Shown here: positions 17,440-28,228 of the stretch, piece after piece
How positions within the stretch are numbered: the first letter of the stretch is position 1
Layout: each line of letters starts with the position of its first letter
Origin: Cafeteria roenbergensis
Lineage: Eukaryota; Sar; Bigyra; Bicosoecida; Cafeteriaceae
DNA length: 64,000 nucleotides
NCBI GenBank assembly: GCA_008330645.1
Contig: VLTN01000006.1
Location: forward strand, 434,001-498,000
Reading direction: 5' to 3'
Translations under genes and position numbers: made by a program
Notes under the pieces: model-generated
What the model saw: the letters and a program-made list of their open reading frames with translations, nothing else
What the model was told of the DNA's origin: nothing
Databases searched by the model: none

Positions 17440-20227
17440 ATGGCGAGCAAGATTTTCCGCAAGCCGTCCGACCGGCGGATGCCTTCGGAGGATGAGAGGC
17501 TCTGGAAGTCGAAGGCGATGCGCGAAGAGGGCCCGGACACTTGTGAGGGGCGCCACCAGGCGCGGAGAGGCGTCGCAGGCCCAGGGTTCTGCACCGGTTT
17601 GCCGCGCGGCTGGCGCGCCGCGCCGCCCGCTGCCCCCCCCCTCAGCCGCGCGCGCGCGCGACCCCCGCGCCTGCGTGCAGCGCGGCACACGGACCGTTGC
17701 TCCCCGTGGCCCATGGCTCCCACGCCTCGCACTGCTGCGCGCGACGCCGGGATCCGAACCTCGCAGACGTTCACGGCGACCTCATCGCCTCGCTGTTTAA
17801 CCGCATGCTCGCCTTGTCGCGGCGGCAGCGAGACGAGCTCTACGGTGGCAGCGTCCTCCTGGTCGGCGTGCTGGAGGGCCGCGGCCTGCCCATCGCCGAC
17901 AGCGACGGCCTGTCGGACCCGTACTGCGTCGTTACGCCCCTCGACCACCACCGCAAGGACATCCGTCGCGAGAAGCGGGTGACGCGGACCATTTCCAAGA
18001 CGCTGAACCCCGACTGGTGAGGTCCGGCGGCGGGGCTGCCACGTGCCGTTGTCTCGCGCGACCGGCCGGGGTTGTTGTGCGGGAGTTGTTGCGCCAAATG
18101 CACCTCACCGGCTCGCCCCCGCCCCCGTCGCCGCCCCCGGCATCCACGCCCTTCGCCGCTTCCGCCCGCCACCTCTCCTCGGCGCCCGCCCCATCGCCCC
18201 CCACCCTGCAGGGACGAAGTTCTGTACTTTGGCACAGACGTGGACCTGGACGAGTTTGCGTCGCTGCGAATCAAGGTGAAAGACTACGACGCAATCGGGA
18301 GCGACGACCGCCTCGGCGAGATCACAATCTCCATGGACGACATTCGCAAGCACACCCACGAGTCTGAAGACGGTGAGCTGGACGGGAAGCTTGGCCCCGC
18401 GCCCCTCGCACCCGCGCCGCAACCAGCAAGCCAACAAGCGACGCAGCTGCCCGCTGGTTCTCTGCTCCGCCACCTCTGCTGCCACCCTCCCCGCCGCTGC
18501 CGCCGCTATGGCACCCCCCCTCGCCGCGTGTCTCTGCGCCCGCAGGCTACTGGGATGTGACGCTGCCTCTGGCCCAGACAACGAAAACCTCCATCAAGGC
18601 CTGTGGCACCGTTCGGTTCCAAATCCTTCTGCACACGCCCCCGCCGGACCCCAAGCCCAGCCACATCACCGTGCGCGTTGCGGAGGGCCGCAACCTCATG
18701 GTCGCGGACTACACGGGCAAGTCCGATCCCTACGTCAAGGTGAAGCTTGCCACGCGCACCAACGACCACGTCGAAGGAAACGAGTCCGTTCTCACGCGGT
18801 GGATCCCGCAAACCCTCGACCCGGACTGGCAAGAGGTGTTTCGCTTCGGCCTGCCCTCGCTCGCAGCAGCGGAGTCGGAGGAGAGCGAGACCGGCGCCCC
18901 CCCCGACGCCCCCCGCCACGCCTGCAAGGGCGACCCCTACGTGGCCCAGGCCCTCGTGTTCACGGTCAAGGACCATGACAACGTGGGAACTGACGACCCC
19001 ATGGGCGAGGTGGTGGTCAGGTTTTCAAGCCTGTTCGGGGACGAGGACGCCGTCATCAGCCGTCGCTCCCTTCGCGTTGACAGGTGGTGGCGCGTCATGC
19101 CTGGAAAGGGCGTGTCATCGCGGATGGCTGGGAAGCTCGGGCACATTCACCTCGACATCACCCTCAGCTTCGGCGGCTCAGTCGAGCTCCTCCCGGCGGG
19201 CTGGCGCGAGGCCGTGGACGACGCAACGGGCGAAACCTACTTCTTCAGCCTCAAGACGGGCAAGAGCCAGTGGGAGCCGCCGGCGGAGCTGCTTGAGTCC
19301 GAAAAGGCCCTGGACGCCCTCGAGGCCCACGAGGAGGAGGCGGCCGCGGAGGCGGCCGCGGAAATGGGCGTGGACGCTCTTGTGCCGACGCAGTCGGGTC
19401 ACAGGTCCACCCTCATGTCGACGGCGGGGGGCGCCGCGCTGGCCGCCTCGTCGTCCGCCGGCGCGGCTGGGGCGCCGTCGTCCAACCCGCTGGACGCAGT
19501 AGCGGCCAGCCCGGCGCCTGCCCCGGATGCGGCCGCTGAGCCCACCACAGCGGCGGCCGCATCTGGCGCTGGGGACGGCAGCGACAGCTCCGCGCCGGCG
19601 GCAGAGGGGGCTGACAGCAAACAGCCGGAGGAGCCCGACGCCTCGTCAGAGGCCGCGCAGCCCTCCGACGAGGGCGATGCCAAGAAGGCCTCCGACGAGG
19701 GCGATGCCAAGAAGGCCGCCGACGAGGGCGATGCCAAGAAGGCCTCCGACGAGGGCGATGCCAAGAAGGCCTCCGACGAGGGCGCAGAGGGGCTGACCAT
19801 CTCGTCCCCCGCCCCGTCTGGGGCGTCAAGCCCCGTCAGCTCCCCCGCGGCCGCGCTCTCCCCTGGAGGCGAGTCCACTGGCAACCCGCTGCTCGACGCC
19901 GCGCACGAGGACGAGGAGGCGGCAGCCGTGCCTGCCGACGCGGGCGAGCGCGAAGAAGTGTTCTTCGAGCGCATGCGGGCGCAGGCGCAGGCCAAGAAGG
20001 ACGCGGCGCGGCGGGAGCGGCAGGCGCGCATCGCAGCCATGTCGCCCGAGGAGAAGGCCGAGCACGAGGCCGCGCAGCGCGCCGAGGAGCGCCGCGAGAA
20101 GCGCAAGCGCCGTATGATGTCAACGCAGCTCAAGGCCTACGCGAGCGGGGGCGGGCGCGCGTCCATCGTTGGAGGGCCGGCCAGAGGACGGGGCCGGGGT
20201 CGCGGGCGCGGCCGGGGCAGGGGCTAG
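17440..20227 (+). CDS. Double-C2, WW-domain protein with acidic/Lys repeats and RG tail
   Basis: Four exons inferred: 17440-17542, 17767-18016, 18212-18372 and 18546-20227, giving 731 aa. C2A lies at about res 62-170, with ADSDGLSDPYCVV in loop 1 and VKDYDAIGSDDRLGE in loop 3. C2B lies at about 210-350, with ADYTGKSDPYVKV and VKDHDNVGTDDPMGE. Both keep the Asp set that coordinates Ca2+, so Ca2+-dependent phospholipid binding is expected. A WW domain follows at about 386-418 (LPAGWREAVDD, then SQWEPP), as in NEDD4-like proteins, but no HECT domain is present. Next come four to five copies of SDEGDAKKA, then a charged coiled-coil-like region (EEKAEHEAAQRAEERREKRK) and a C-terminal RGRGRGRG run. 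The RG tail suggests RNA contact. I know no standard family with this order. Confidence 0.85.
19668..19786. repeat. 27-bp coding repeat (SDEGDAKKA)
   Basis: Four to five tandem 27-bp units in frame in the C2-WW gene; one copy has Ala for Ser. Near-identity at DNA level points to slippage-type expansion. Confidence 0.92.
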
Positions 20228-20548
20228 GGCTTGCGACCCAAATCAGGCGCGGCCGCCTGGCGCGCCGTGCGGCCAACGCCGAAACCCCGCTCTTCGACTT
20301 GACGTGCCCAAACGCGCTCAGCTCGTCGCGGGGCGCGCAGCAGGCCGCGTTGATGTCCAGTGTGATGCGTGCCTCCGTGTCGGCCATTTCATGAATGTGA
20401 TTGATTGCAAGTTGCACTGGCCGCGCTGCTTTGCGCGGCGAGCGGCGCCGCGGGCACGAGAAGCGGTGCGAACTGCCTTCCAGTGAGGTCGCATATTGAA
20501 TGGCAGATGCAGTCTGTGCGCGCATCACGCCAAGCCGCGGGCAAGCGC
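20228..20548. other. Convergent spacer
   Basis: About 320 bp between the C2-WW stop and the Rab stop, both pointing inward. Expected to hold two 3' UTRs; nothing else seen. Confidence 0.5.
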
Positions 20549-21566
20549 TCAGCACGAGCACCCGCTGCTGCTGCTGCCGCCCGGCGGGCCGTCCAGCCTG
20601 ACAGTCGTGCGCCGAGGAGCCATGGTGCTCCTTGGTACCTTGTTTGCAAGGCTGGTGAAGAGTTCGGGCACCCCCTCGCGGGTCAGCGCGCTGGTCTCGA
20701 AGTACGACGCGCCAATTTCGGCTGCGAAGGCCAGCGCGTCCTCGCGCGACACCTGCCGTTTTCCAGCATTCGCAATATCCAGCTTGTTGCCGGCAATGCC
20801 GATGACAATGCCTTCCGGAGCAGTCGCCCGCAGGCTCGTGACCCACTCGCGCGCGCTTTCGAACGAGCTGTACTCGGTGAGCGAGAACACGACCACGCCG
20901 ATGTTGGCTGCGCGGCAGTAGATCTTGGCAAGAGACTTGTAGACTTCTGCGAAAGGGACGATGGGGCGCAAGGCGGGCTCTCACAGCGAGGCCAAATGAC
21001 AGGCCGAGGGCGTGGGCGGGGACCGGGGGCGGGGGACTGTACGGCCACAAGGCACAACTTGCAGCTTGCCTTACCTTGGCCGCTTGTGTCCCACACGTCG
21101 AGCGCCACGGCCTTTCCATCGCTTAGCTCGAGGGAGGTCGAGATGAAGCTACCTGCAGCGCGAGCGGGACCGCGGCGGTGCAAGACAGGCGGCCGAGTGA
21201 AGCAAGCACAAACTGGAGCCGAACTGCAATGCAAGGCTGCGAGCGGCAACGCCATCGAACCACTGCCCCCCCCCGCTGCCAGGAAGGGGCGCATCTCGCG
21301 CCACCCGCCACGCGCCCTGGCACGCGTAGCATCGGGTGCTTGCCGCATAGCGGCCGGCATGACGGCGCCTTGCCACTGGCTGGGCGGGACGGGAGAATGG
21401 CGATCAGCGAGCTGGCGGGCCTTCGCTCACTGCCCACGGTGGAGACGATGTGCGGATCAAAGTGGCCGCGCACGAAGGTGTGCGCAAGCGAGGACTTTCC
21501 GGTCCCGAGGGAGCCGACAAGCACCACCTTGTACCGCGTGTCCGGCTCCTCGCTGGGCACCTCCAT
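20549..21566 (-). CDS. Rab5-like small GTPase
   Basis: Three exons on the minus strand: 21566-21431, 21152-21075 and 20979-20549, joined in frame into 214 aa. All G motifs are present: P-loop GSLGTGKSS (18-26; the usual Ala-Val is replaced by Gly-Thr), switch I with STVGSSF, the Mg/gamma-phosphate strand WDTSGQE, GNKLD for guanine, and ETSA. The SSF/SAREW and STVG pattern is closest to the Rab5/21/22 group, which controls early endosome fusion. The C-terminus is GCSC, a double-cysteine geranylgeranylation signal. The GQ|E join places an intron inside the switch II loop, and the sequence after it is EPALRPI instead of ERLRPI-like, so either the third exon begins slightly differently or switch II has one extra residue. 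Confidence 0.88.
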
Positions 21567-22008
21567 GGCAGACTCGCGAGCTCGGCACTTGCTGTCCGAG
21601 ACACACGCGGGGCAGAGTCAACGGGAGCCACGCCGCAACGGGGCAGCAGAGGCACACGCGGCGCACAGCCGGAGCGGCGGGGAAGCGGGCCGGCGGGCTC
21701 CTTGCGGCGGAGCCTGGCTGTGCGCGCTGGTTCCGCCGAGGCCCCGGCGCCGCTGCGGCGAGTATTCGCAGGTGGGAAATATTCGCGAACGCCTCCCGGC
21801 ACCGCCACATGCGGGCCATTCGCCAGACGACGCGAGCAGCATCCGCAGCCTGGCAGCGCATGGCCAGCGACCTGGCGCCTGTGCCGATGTCTGCCGCGGC
21901 TGCCCGCGCCTCGTCGGGGTTGAGCGTGAGGGCGTGCTCGCTGCCGCTGGCTCCGCCACTCTGCGCCCGCGCCCACCCCGAAAGACGCGGCCCCGAGCGC
22001 CCCGCTTC
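21567..22008. promoter_or_regulatory. Head-to-head spacer, Rab and NAXE
   Basis: 442 bp between two divergent ATGs. Likely contains both promoters. It includes a slightly AT-richer patch (GGGAAATATTCGCG near 21774), but no defined element. Confidence 0.4.
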
Positions 22009-23025
22009 ATGGAGTCCTCGCAGCTCTTGCGGGCAGACGATGCGGCGTCGGTGGATGCCGAGCTGATGTCGTCGCCGGGGTTTTCTGTCGACCAGCTCAT
22101 GGAACTTGCAGGCCTTGCCGTCGCCACAGCGGTCCACAAGGAGTTTGAAGGCCTCGCCGCCGAGCGCGGGGGCTGCCTCCGTGTCCTGGTGCTGTGCGGT
22201 CCCGGCAACAACGGCGGGGACGGCCTCGTGGCAGCGCGACATTTGGCTCATTTCGGCCACAAGCCCGCGGTCGTATACCCTCGCATGGGCAGCTCCGACG
22301 AGGCCAAGCGGCTGTTTGGCGTGAGCACCGATTGCTGCGCACGCGCTCGCCTACCGCGAGCACCGCCTCTCCGTCTCTCCCACGCACACCGCCGCTGACC
22401 GGGGCACTCTCTCGGCATGGCTTGCCCTCTCGCCAGCGCAATGCGGGCCCCAGGCACCGAGCTCGCGCCCTGCCGCCCCGTTCTCAGAAGCCCCTTGCCC
22501 ACCCCAGACCACTCTCCGCGCGCCTGGGTTCCTGCACTGCGCTTGCAGAATCTGCTTCGCCAGCTGGAGGACCTGGACGTGCCTGTCGTTCGCGATGCGA
22601 CCCCTTACAGCGCTGACGTCATCCGCTCGTCCGCCGACGTCGTGGTGGACGCGCTCTTTGGCTTCAGCTTCAAGCCCCCAGCGCGAGAGCCCTTCGCCTC
22701 CTTGCTTGCGGCCGTGGCCGAGGCGGCCTCCCCCGCCGAGGCGGACGGCGAGTGCGTGCGTCTTGCGTCAGTGGACGTGCCGTCAGGGTGGGAGGTGAAC
22801 GACGGCCCTCAGGAGGGGTCGCCCGCGCTCAGCCCGCACTGCGTGGTGTCCCTCACGGCCCCTAAGCCGTTTGCTCGCCGCCTCGGAGCAGCCACGGCCC
22901 ACTGGCTGGGGGGGCGGTTCGTGCCGCCATCGCTCGCGCGTCGCTTCGGCGTCGAGGGATACGCAGCCCTCTACCCAGCGGCAGAGCAGGTGGTGAGGCT
23001 CGACCCCGCCGCTATGCCGTGGTGA
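22009..23025 (+). CDS. NAXE: NAD(P)H-hydrate epimerase
   Basis: Repairs damaged NAD(P)H by epimerising R-NAD(P)HX to the S form, so that the dehydratase NAXD can act. Two exons, 22009-22320 and 22549-23025, give 262 aa, a normal size for the YjeF_N domain alone. No NAXD-like C-terminal fusion is present, unlike bacterial Nnr. Signature pieces in order: the N-terminal helix SVDQLMELAG, the Rossmann strand VLVLCGPGNNGGDGLVAARHL (catalytic and phosphate-binding loop), VVYPR, the K+-site region VVVDALFGFSF, ASVDVPSGWEVNDG and a closing YPAAEQVVRL. There is no obvious signal or transit peptide. The intron falls between the first and second nucleotide-binding halves, in phase 0. The stop overlaps a GTGAGT, so a further 3' exon cannot be excluded. 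Confidence 0.92.
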
Positions 23026-23473
23026 GTGCAGCGGCGTCGTGCTGGCGGGGCCGTGCGTGTTGGCTGCATCGGGCGCGCCGCGGGCCGCTTTGCAAGCTGG
23101 CGTGCGCGACAAGCCGAGCGCCCGGCCCCGCCTCGTTGAAAGTGCAAAAGCAGCAATGACCTGCTGCGGCAGAGGGAAAGGCCCACTTGTTTCAGCTAGC
23201 TTCTTTGCACACACGGCACCGGTTGCTGGCGGAGAACCTGTCGGCTCGGCAGACCGCGGCTTCGCGACGTCAAATCCCTCAAGCAAGCGGCCGCTGCTGA
23301 TCTTCAGCGGCTTGAACCGAACCGCCCACCACAAACCCGAGCCGCGCAGCCGCTGCCACAAGCCCGCAAGCGGCCTGCTTCGGCTTGCTGCCCCCACCCG
23401 ACACCGCCCCGGCGGCACCCACTCTGCGGCGGCTCAACCGCCGCCGCCGCCGCGGCCACCCGCGGTCTGCGCG
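23026..23473. other. Convergent spacer
   Basis: About 450 bp between converging stops of NAXE and the large membrane protein. No RNA gene or repeat seen. Confidence 0.5.
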
Positions 23474-26400
23474 TCACGCCCGCCCTGTCTCGGCGCTTGC
23501 CTTGCGGCAGAGCGCTTGCCACCGCCACCGCAGCGGCCCGTTGAGCAGCTCCGCAACGGACCGGGGCGACATGGGCTCCGTGTCGCGCCAGAAGAGCGGG
23601 CGGGCGTCCAGGTCAGGGTCTGGACCAGTTATCTGCCAGCGGCGACCCAGCTCAGGGAACCGCTTGCGCCAGTGGCCCACGGCTGCCCGGGCCGCTGACA
23701 GCAGCCGGCTTGCTTCGGCACACGCGCGGTCGGTGGGCCGGTGCCGCTGGGCCTGGGGTCCGACGCCGCCCGTCCTGGCCTCCTGCGACGGTAGCTGCAG
23801 CCGCTCCTCGGGAACGCGGGCCTCCGCCATTCCGCGAGGCCAGGGCCACGTCAGGCAGGACCCGACGGCGTCCTCCTCCTCATCGGGGGCGTCCGCACTG
23901 CCGTCGTCCCCCTCCTCTCCGTCGGCGGCCCTTCCGCCCAGGCCCTGCGGCAGCGGCAGCTGGCTCGAGAGCGCGTCCTCCCCCTGCGCCATGGCCACCA
24001 CCCTGGCGGTGCGAAGCCACCAGCTGGCCTCCAGCAGACACGCCCACGTACCCTGGTAGAGCTGCGTGACCGCCGCCGACCGGACCAACGCCCGGGCGCC
24101 GTCCTCACGCGAGGCGCTGAACGCCCTGCCGCAGGATGGATCCACGGCGTCAGCTGCGGCCCCCAGCCGGCGCGACGCCTGTGCTCCCCTTCCGGTGGCC
24201 TGAACCAGGTCCTTCCACGGCGTCCTGACCAGCGCAGCCCAGGCCTGCTCGTTCGTGTTGGGCAGCATGGCCCAGCGGAGGGCGAAGTAGGACCGTGCGG
24301 CCCCGGACCCGGCAGAGCCCCCGGCAGACTCCATGCTTTCCCATGCAGCCTCTGAGGCGAGCAGGAGGGCTGCGCCAGCGTCGGCGTTGCACGCGCCGGC
24401 GGCCGCCGCTGCCGCCCGCCTCGCGGATGCAACCACGAGCGCGTCCACGTCCACCTGCGACAGAGCCGACGGCGGCGACAGCGGCGCGTCGCTCATAGGC
24501 AGAGCCATGGAAAGATCCCGCAAGAGCCGCATGTTGGCCGAAGCGACGACGCTGGCGAAGCCGTTGGCCGCAGAGGGCTGGAACGGGTCCATGTCCGACC
24601 ACCGACCGGCCCAGGCCACGTCGGAGGAGGCCGAGCCGCGCGCAGCAGCGGAGACGTTCCGAAGCAGGCTCGGCCCGGGCGCGTCGCCGGGGCCGCGGCC
24701 GGCGGAGGAAGGCCACGTGGCCGCTGGTGACCAGGGCCCGCTCGCCACCACGCCCGTGGCGCCGGCCGCAGCTGCCGAGAGCAGCCGCCTGCCCCACTGC
24801 CTGGTGAAGCACAGCGCCGCGCTCCAGCCCCTGGCCTGCCCGAAGAGGTCCAGCTCTGCCAGTGCTGAGCGACGCATCGCCAGGCGCGAGGCTCCGGGAA
24901 GGAGGCTCATTGCGGCTGCGGCGGCCGCGTCGGCGGCACGAGCAGCAGGTCCCGCGCCCGCGGCGGACGCTGCGCCGAAGCCGCCAAGCTTTGCGTTGGC
25001 CCTCGAGGGGCTGAGCGTCGCAGCAGCGCGCCGCCACTGGGCCGGGTCCAGCAGCGGGGAGGTCTGCGCCGAGAGCAGGAAGTCTCCCGCTGTGAGCGAC
25101 GTCGAGACGCGGAGCGACGTCGGCGTGGCGTTGAGCAGCGCGCCCCATCCCAGAGCCATTGAGGGCTCCTGCAGAGCCAGGGCCGCGGCAGCGGTGGCCC
25201 CCGTGCCTGTCGAAGGGACGCCTGCTTGGCGAGAGACTGACCCGGCAGCAGCGCTTGCAGCAGCAGAGGCAGCGGCCACCAGCATGGACTGGCCGCGGGC
25301 GGAGCGGGCTTCGTCTGCTGCCAGCGGCGGCGGCAGCGGCGGCACCACAACCACCGCCTCCCGGCCCCGGGAAGGCTTCCCGCACCGGATCCCGGGCCAG
25401 TCCGCCATCGCGGGGGCCTCGCCGCCCAGCCCCAGCCCCCGCAGCAGCGGCCCCAGCGCGGACCCGGCCGCCTCCAGCACCGAGCCATTGTGGGCCTGGG
25501 CGTCAGCGGCCTCGGCCTCGGCCAGCAGCCTCGCCCCGCTCGCCAGGCGGCACACTCGCGACCGCTGCCGCGCCTCTGTGAGGGGGTGGGCGCCGCCGGA
25601 CGCATCCCCAAGCCTCCCTGCCACGTCCGCTGGGTCAAAGCTCTCGATCGCGTCCGCAACCGCTGCCACGACGTCGGCGTGGCGCAGGGCAAAGCCAGCG
25701 ATGTTGCGCGAGCCGTACCCTGCCCGCGCCGACCACGAGCCCGACGGCACAACTACCACACCGTCAGCAGGCACCCGAGCAAGAGCCTCGTGGAACCGCG
25801 CGCGGAGGATGGCGCGCAGATGCAACGGGTGGGCCGCGTCGCAGGGCAGCGGCAAGCGAGAATCGGCCTCCGCCTCCGCCTCCGCTTCCTCCTCCTTCGG
25901 CAGCGCCGCTCCTGCGGCAGCGGCGGCGGCGCTGCCGGAGGCGCCGGCACCAGAAGCAGCGCCCGCACTGCCAACGGCAGCGGCTGCACCGCCCGGAGCG
26001 CCACCGGCGGCGTCTCTGCACAGCCGCGGCGGGACGGACAGCTCAAAAGTCTTAAGCATCACACGCAGGCCATACCTGCGCTGCAGGCGCGCCACGCACG
26101 ACCCCAGGAGGCGTCCCAGCGCTGCCGCGCGGGCGCCGTGGATGCTGTCCGCGGACCATACCGCGTCCCCTGGCTGGCGCGGACCCGGAACGCCGGCACG
26201 CTCCAGCTCCTGCCCCAGCAGCGAGTACGTCGTCAGGTCCTCCAGGTCGTGCTGGAGCAGCACCAGGCCGTTCATGCGGGCTCGAATGAGCGCCTTCACC
26301 GACCCCGCCTCCAGGGACGAGCACTCCGCCGCGACCCTCCCCACGTCCACGAACCCGTGCGACCGAAGCGGGGAGTAGAACCCGACGTCCGGCAGAGCCA

Positions 26401-28228
26401 GGAGCTGCCCTTCCATCCCGAGCCAGCGGTCCGAAAAGGCAGGAGGAGCGCTGACCAGCGGGAACTCGGACGTCGGCAGAGCTGTGGCAACGCGGTTCGC
26501 GAACCCGGCGTTGTTCGGGCAGGACGACGGGCAAGAGAGGAGGGCGGCGGTCGCGGCTTCGTAGCCGAGACTCCCGCTCTCGGTTCCAGATTCGCCGCCG
26601 CCGTCGCCGCCGCCGCCGCTCCTGGGGCGGCCGTCGCCGCCGCCGTTGGCCGCTGCTGCGGAGCGCACGAAGGCCTCGCTCTTGTGGGGTGCTCCATCGC
26701 CAAGGCTGACCCGGCGCCGGTGGTCCGGCCCATCCCCGGCTCCTGGCCCGACGACTGCCGAGCTGGAGGCCGTCGCCGCTTCCGATGCTGCGGTCGGGCC
26801 GCCTGAGGCACCACGCCGCGCGCTGTCGGGCTCACCCGATTCGCTCCGCAGATCGTCCGCGTCAGCCGCGGAGTCTGTGAGGGCGCCTTCTGCGTAGAGC
26901 AGCGAGACGACGTCCCCCGGGTCCGTCCCCCTCTCGAGTGCGTCGCTCACGTCCGCAAGGGCGAAAGAGAGGCCAAGGCGGCCGAACGCGCGAACAGCGA
27001 CCGTTGCCCCGTCCCACGCGTCGCTCACTACCTCCCCCGCAAAGGGCCAGGGCAGCGCCGGCAGAATGTTGGTCACGGACCCTGCGCCGCCGCAGGGCAG
27101 GAGAACGTACCGCTCTGCAGCTGGGTTCAGGCGCCGGCACCGGCCGTCCGCTGGAGAGGGCCCGAGCGGGTCGCCGCCCTCCCCCTCGGCCCCGGAAGGC
27201 GGAGATGGCGGCGACGGCGACGGGGAGGGCGCCGCCGCGGCATCGCCGTCCGCCGGCCGCGCGGCGCCCGCAGCGGCCGCTCTGGTCTCGAGTCGCTGCC
27301 GCTCCGTCGACTGGTGCTTCAGGAAGGCAGTCACGCCCCGATGCGCCTGGCGCCGCCTGCCCCTAGGGGCGGCCGCGCCGCTCGACGCGATCCGCGCCAG
27401 GTGCACGTCTGATCGGCGGCGCAGCAGCTCCTCCGGCGAGAGGGGTTGCCCCTGGTCGCTCTCCGCGTCGGCGTCCTCGTCGTCCGCCTCGGGCTCCTCG
27501 TCCAGCCGCGCCAGCGCCGCCTCTAGCTCCGCCCCAGTGGGGGGGTCTCCCTCCTCGTCGCCCGCGCCGATCCTCCCGACGGCTCCAGAGCAGTCGAGGT
27601 CAAAGACGAAGCGCCTTCGGGGGGCGCGCGGGTCGCAGGCCAGTCGCTCCATGGTCAGGGCCAGCTCGGCAAGTGCCGCGTGGTCGTCGTCGTCTGTCGA
27701 GTCGGAAAACGGAGAGGCCGGTGCGGGCAAGCCTGCGGGCGTCGCCGGGCCCGGCGCGGTCTGCTCGCGCTGCGCGCCCGACGCCTGCGCCCACTCCTGT
27801 ACGCGCTGCTTTCGCGCCTGGACGGCCGCAGAAAAGCGCCCCCGCAACTCTTCGAGCCGCGGGTAGTCACCACCCACGCCCACACACAGCCGGAGCGCGC
27901 CCTCCTGGTGCAGCACCAGGAAGGGCCGCAGGCCAGCGACGGCGGCCCACGGCGCGTCCTCCACTGCCCTGGCTGTCAGCACCAGCTCCATGAGGGGCGC
28001 CTCGCGCCCCCCCGGCCCCGTAGAGTTGAGAGCAGGTGCCTCCTCCGGGGCATGCGAGGCCATGCATACAGGGTCCCTGGCCTGGGAGTCGAAGCCCATC
28101 CTTGAAGCGGCCACTGCAAGCAGCGCGCCGAGGGCGAGCGCGCCGGCTGCGAACGCGCGCACGCGGCGGTACGCGTCTTCCGTCGCGCGCGCACGGGGGT
28201 TCTCCTTCACAGGCCTGCTGTCGAACAT
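23474..28228 (-). CDS. Large single-pass membrane protein, unknown luminal domain
   Basis: One exon, 1584 aa from the ATG at about 28228; upstream the frame is open but lacks an ATG. A basic N-terminus (FDSRPVKENPRARATEDAYR) precedes one hydrophobic helix at about res 25-45 (AFAAGALALGALLAVAA), giving type II topology with a very large luminal or extracellular part. That part alternates ordered stretches, such as FSDRWLGMEGQLLALPDVGF, LIRARMNGLVLLQHDLEDLT, GLRVMLKTFELSVP and AMLPNTNEQAWAALVRTPWK, with Ala/Gly/Ser/Pro inserts, several acid-rich. The run of strand-helix pieces around res 630-1000 is loosely reminiscent of (beta/alpha)8 glycosidases (GH67 or GH20 types), as expected for a Golgi-type anchored enzyme, but no catalytic motif could be assigned. 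Treat the function as unknown. Divergent from the NEK kinase gene. Confidence 0.7.
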   Translation of the reverse strand: MFDSRPVKENPRARATEDAYRRVRAFAAGALALGALLAVAASRMGFDSQARDPVCMASHAPEEAPALNSTGPGGREAPLMELVLTARAVEDAPWAAVAGLRPFLVLHQEGALRLCVGVGGDYPRLEELRGRFSAAVQARKQRVQEWAQASGAQREQTAPGPATPAGLPAPASPFSDSTDDDDHAALAELALTMERLACDPRAPRRRFVFDLDCSGAVGRIGAGDEEGDPPTGAELEAALARLDEEPEADDEDADAESDQGQPLSPEELLRRRSDVHLARIASSGAAAPRGRRRQAHRGVTAFLKHQSTERQRLETRAAAAGAARPADGDAAAAPSPSPSPPSPPSGAEGEGGDPLGPSPADGRCRRLNPAAERYVLLPCGGAGSVTNILPALPWPFAGEVVSDAWDGATVAVRAFGRLGLSFALADVSDALERGTDPGDVVSLLYAEGALTDSAADADDLRSESGEPDSARRGASGGPTAASEAATASSSAVVGPGAGDGPDHRRRVSLGDGAPHKSEAFVRSAAAANGGGDGRPRSGGGGDGGGESGTESGSLGYEAATAALLSCPSSCPNNAGFANRVATALPTSEFPLVSAPPAFSDRWLGMEGQLLALPDVGFYSPLRSHGFVDVGRVAAECSSLEAGSVKALIRARMNGLVLLQHDLEDLTTYSLLGQELERAGVPGPRQPGDAVWSADSIHGARAAALGRLLGSCVARLQRRYGLRVMLKTFELSVPPRLCRDAAGGAPGGAAAAVGSAGAASGAGASGSAAAAAAGAALPKEEEAEAEAEADSRLPLPCDAAHPLHLRAILRARFHEALARVPADGVVVVPSGSWSARAGYGSRNIAGFALRHADVVAAVADAIESFDPADVAGRLGDASGGAHPLTEARQRSRVCRLASGARLLAEAEAADAQAHNGSVLEAAGSALGPLLRGLGLGGEAPAMADWPGIRCGKPSRGREAVVVVPPLPPPLAADEARSARGQSMLVAAASAAASAAAGSVSRQAGVPSTGTGATAAAALALQEPSMALGWGALLNATPTSLRVSTSLTAGDFLLSAQTSPLLDPAQWRRAAATLSPSRANAKLGGFGAASAAGAGPAARAADAAAAAAMSLLPGASRLAMRRSALAELDLFGQARGWSAALCFTRQWGRRLLSAAAAGATGVVASGPWSPAATWPSSAGRGPGDAPGPSLLRNVSAAARGSASSDVAWAGRWSDMDPFQPSAANGFASVVASANMRLLRDLSMALPMSDAPLSPPSALSQVDVDALVVASARRAAAAAAGACNADAGAALLLASEAAWESMESAGGSAGSGAARSYFALRWAMLPNTNEQAWAALVRTPWKDLVQATGRGAQASRRLGAAADAVDPSCGRAFSASREDGARALVRSAAVTQLYQGTWACLLEASWWLRTARVVAMAQGEDALSSQLPLPQGLGGRAADGEEGDDGSADAPDEEEDAVGSCLTWPWPRGMAEARVPEERLQLPSQEARTGGVGPQAQRHRPTDRACAEASRLLSAARAAVGHWRKRFPELGRRWQITGPDPDLDARPLFWRDTEPMSPRSVAELLNGPLRWRWQALCRKASAETGRA

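Noticed and set aside
15364-17688. VPS36 extended upstream to 774 residues.
   Set aside because: The extra 336 codons lack an ATG and any family similarity, whereas the GLUE domain begins just after the ATG at 16680.
21425-21440. A GC-AG intron at the end of Rab exon 1 (donor GCAGTG).
   Set aside because: A standard GTGAGC donor a few bases further gives the correct frame and the expected TVGSSF switch I sequence.
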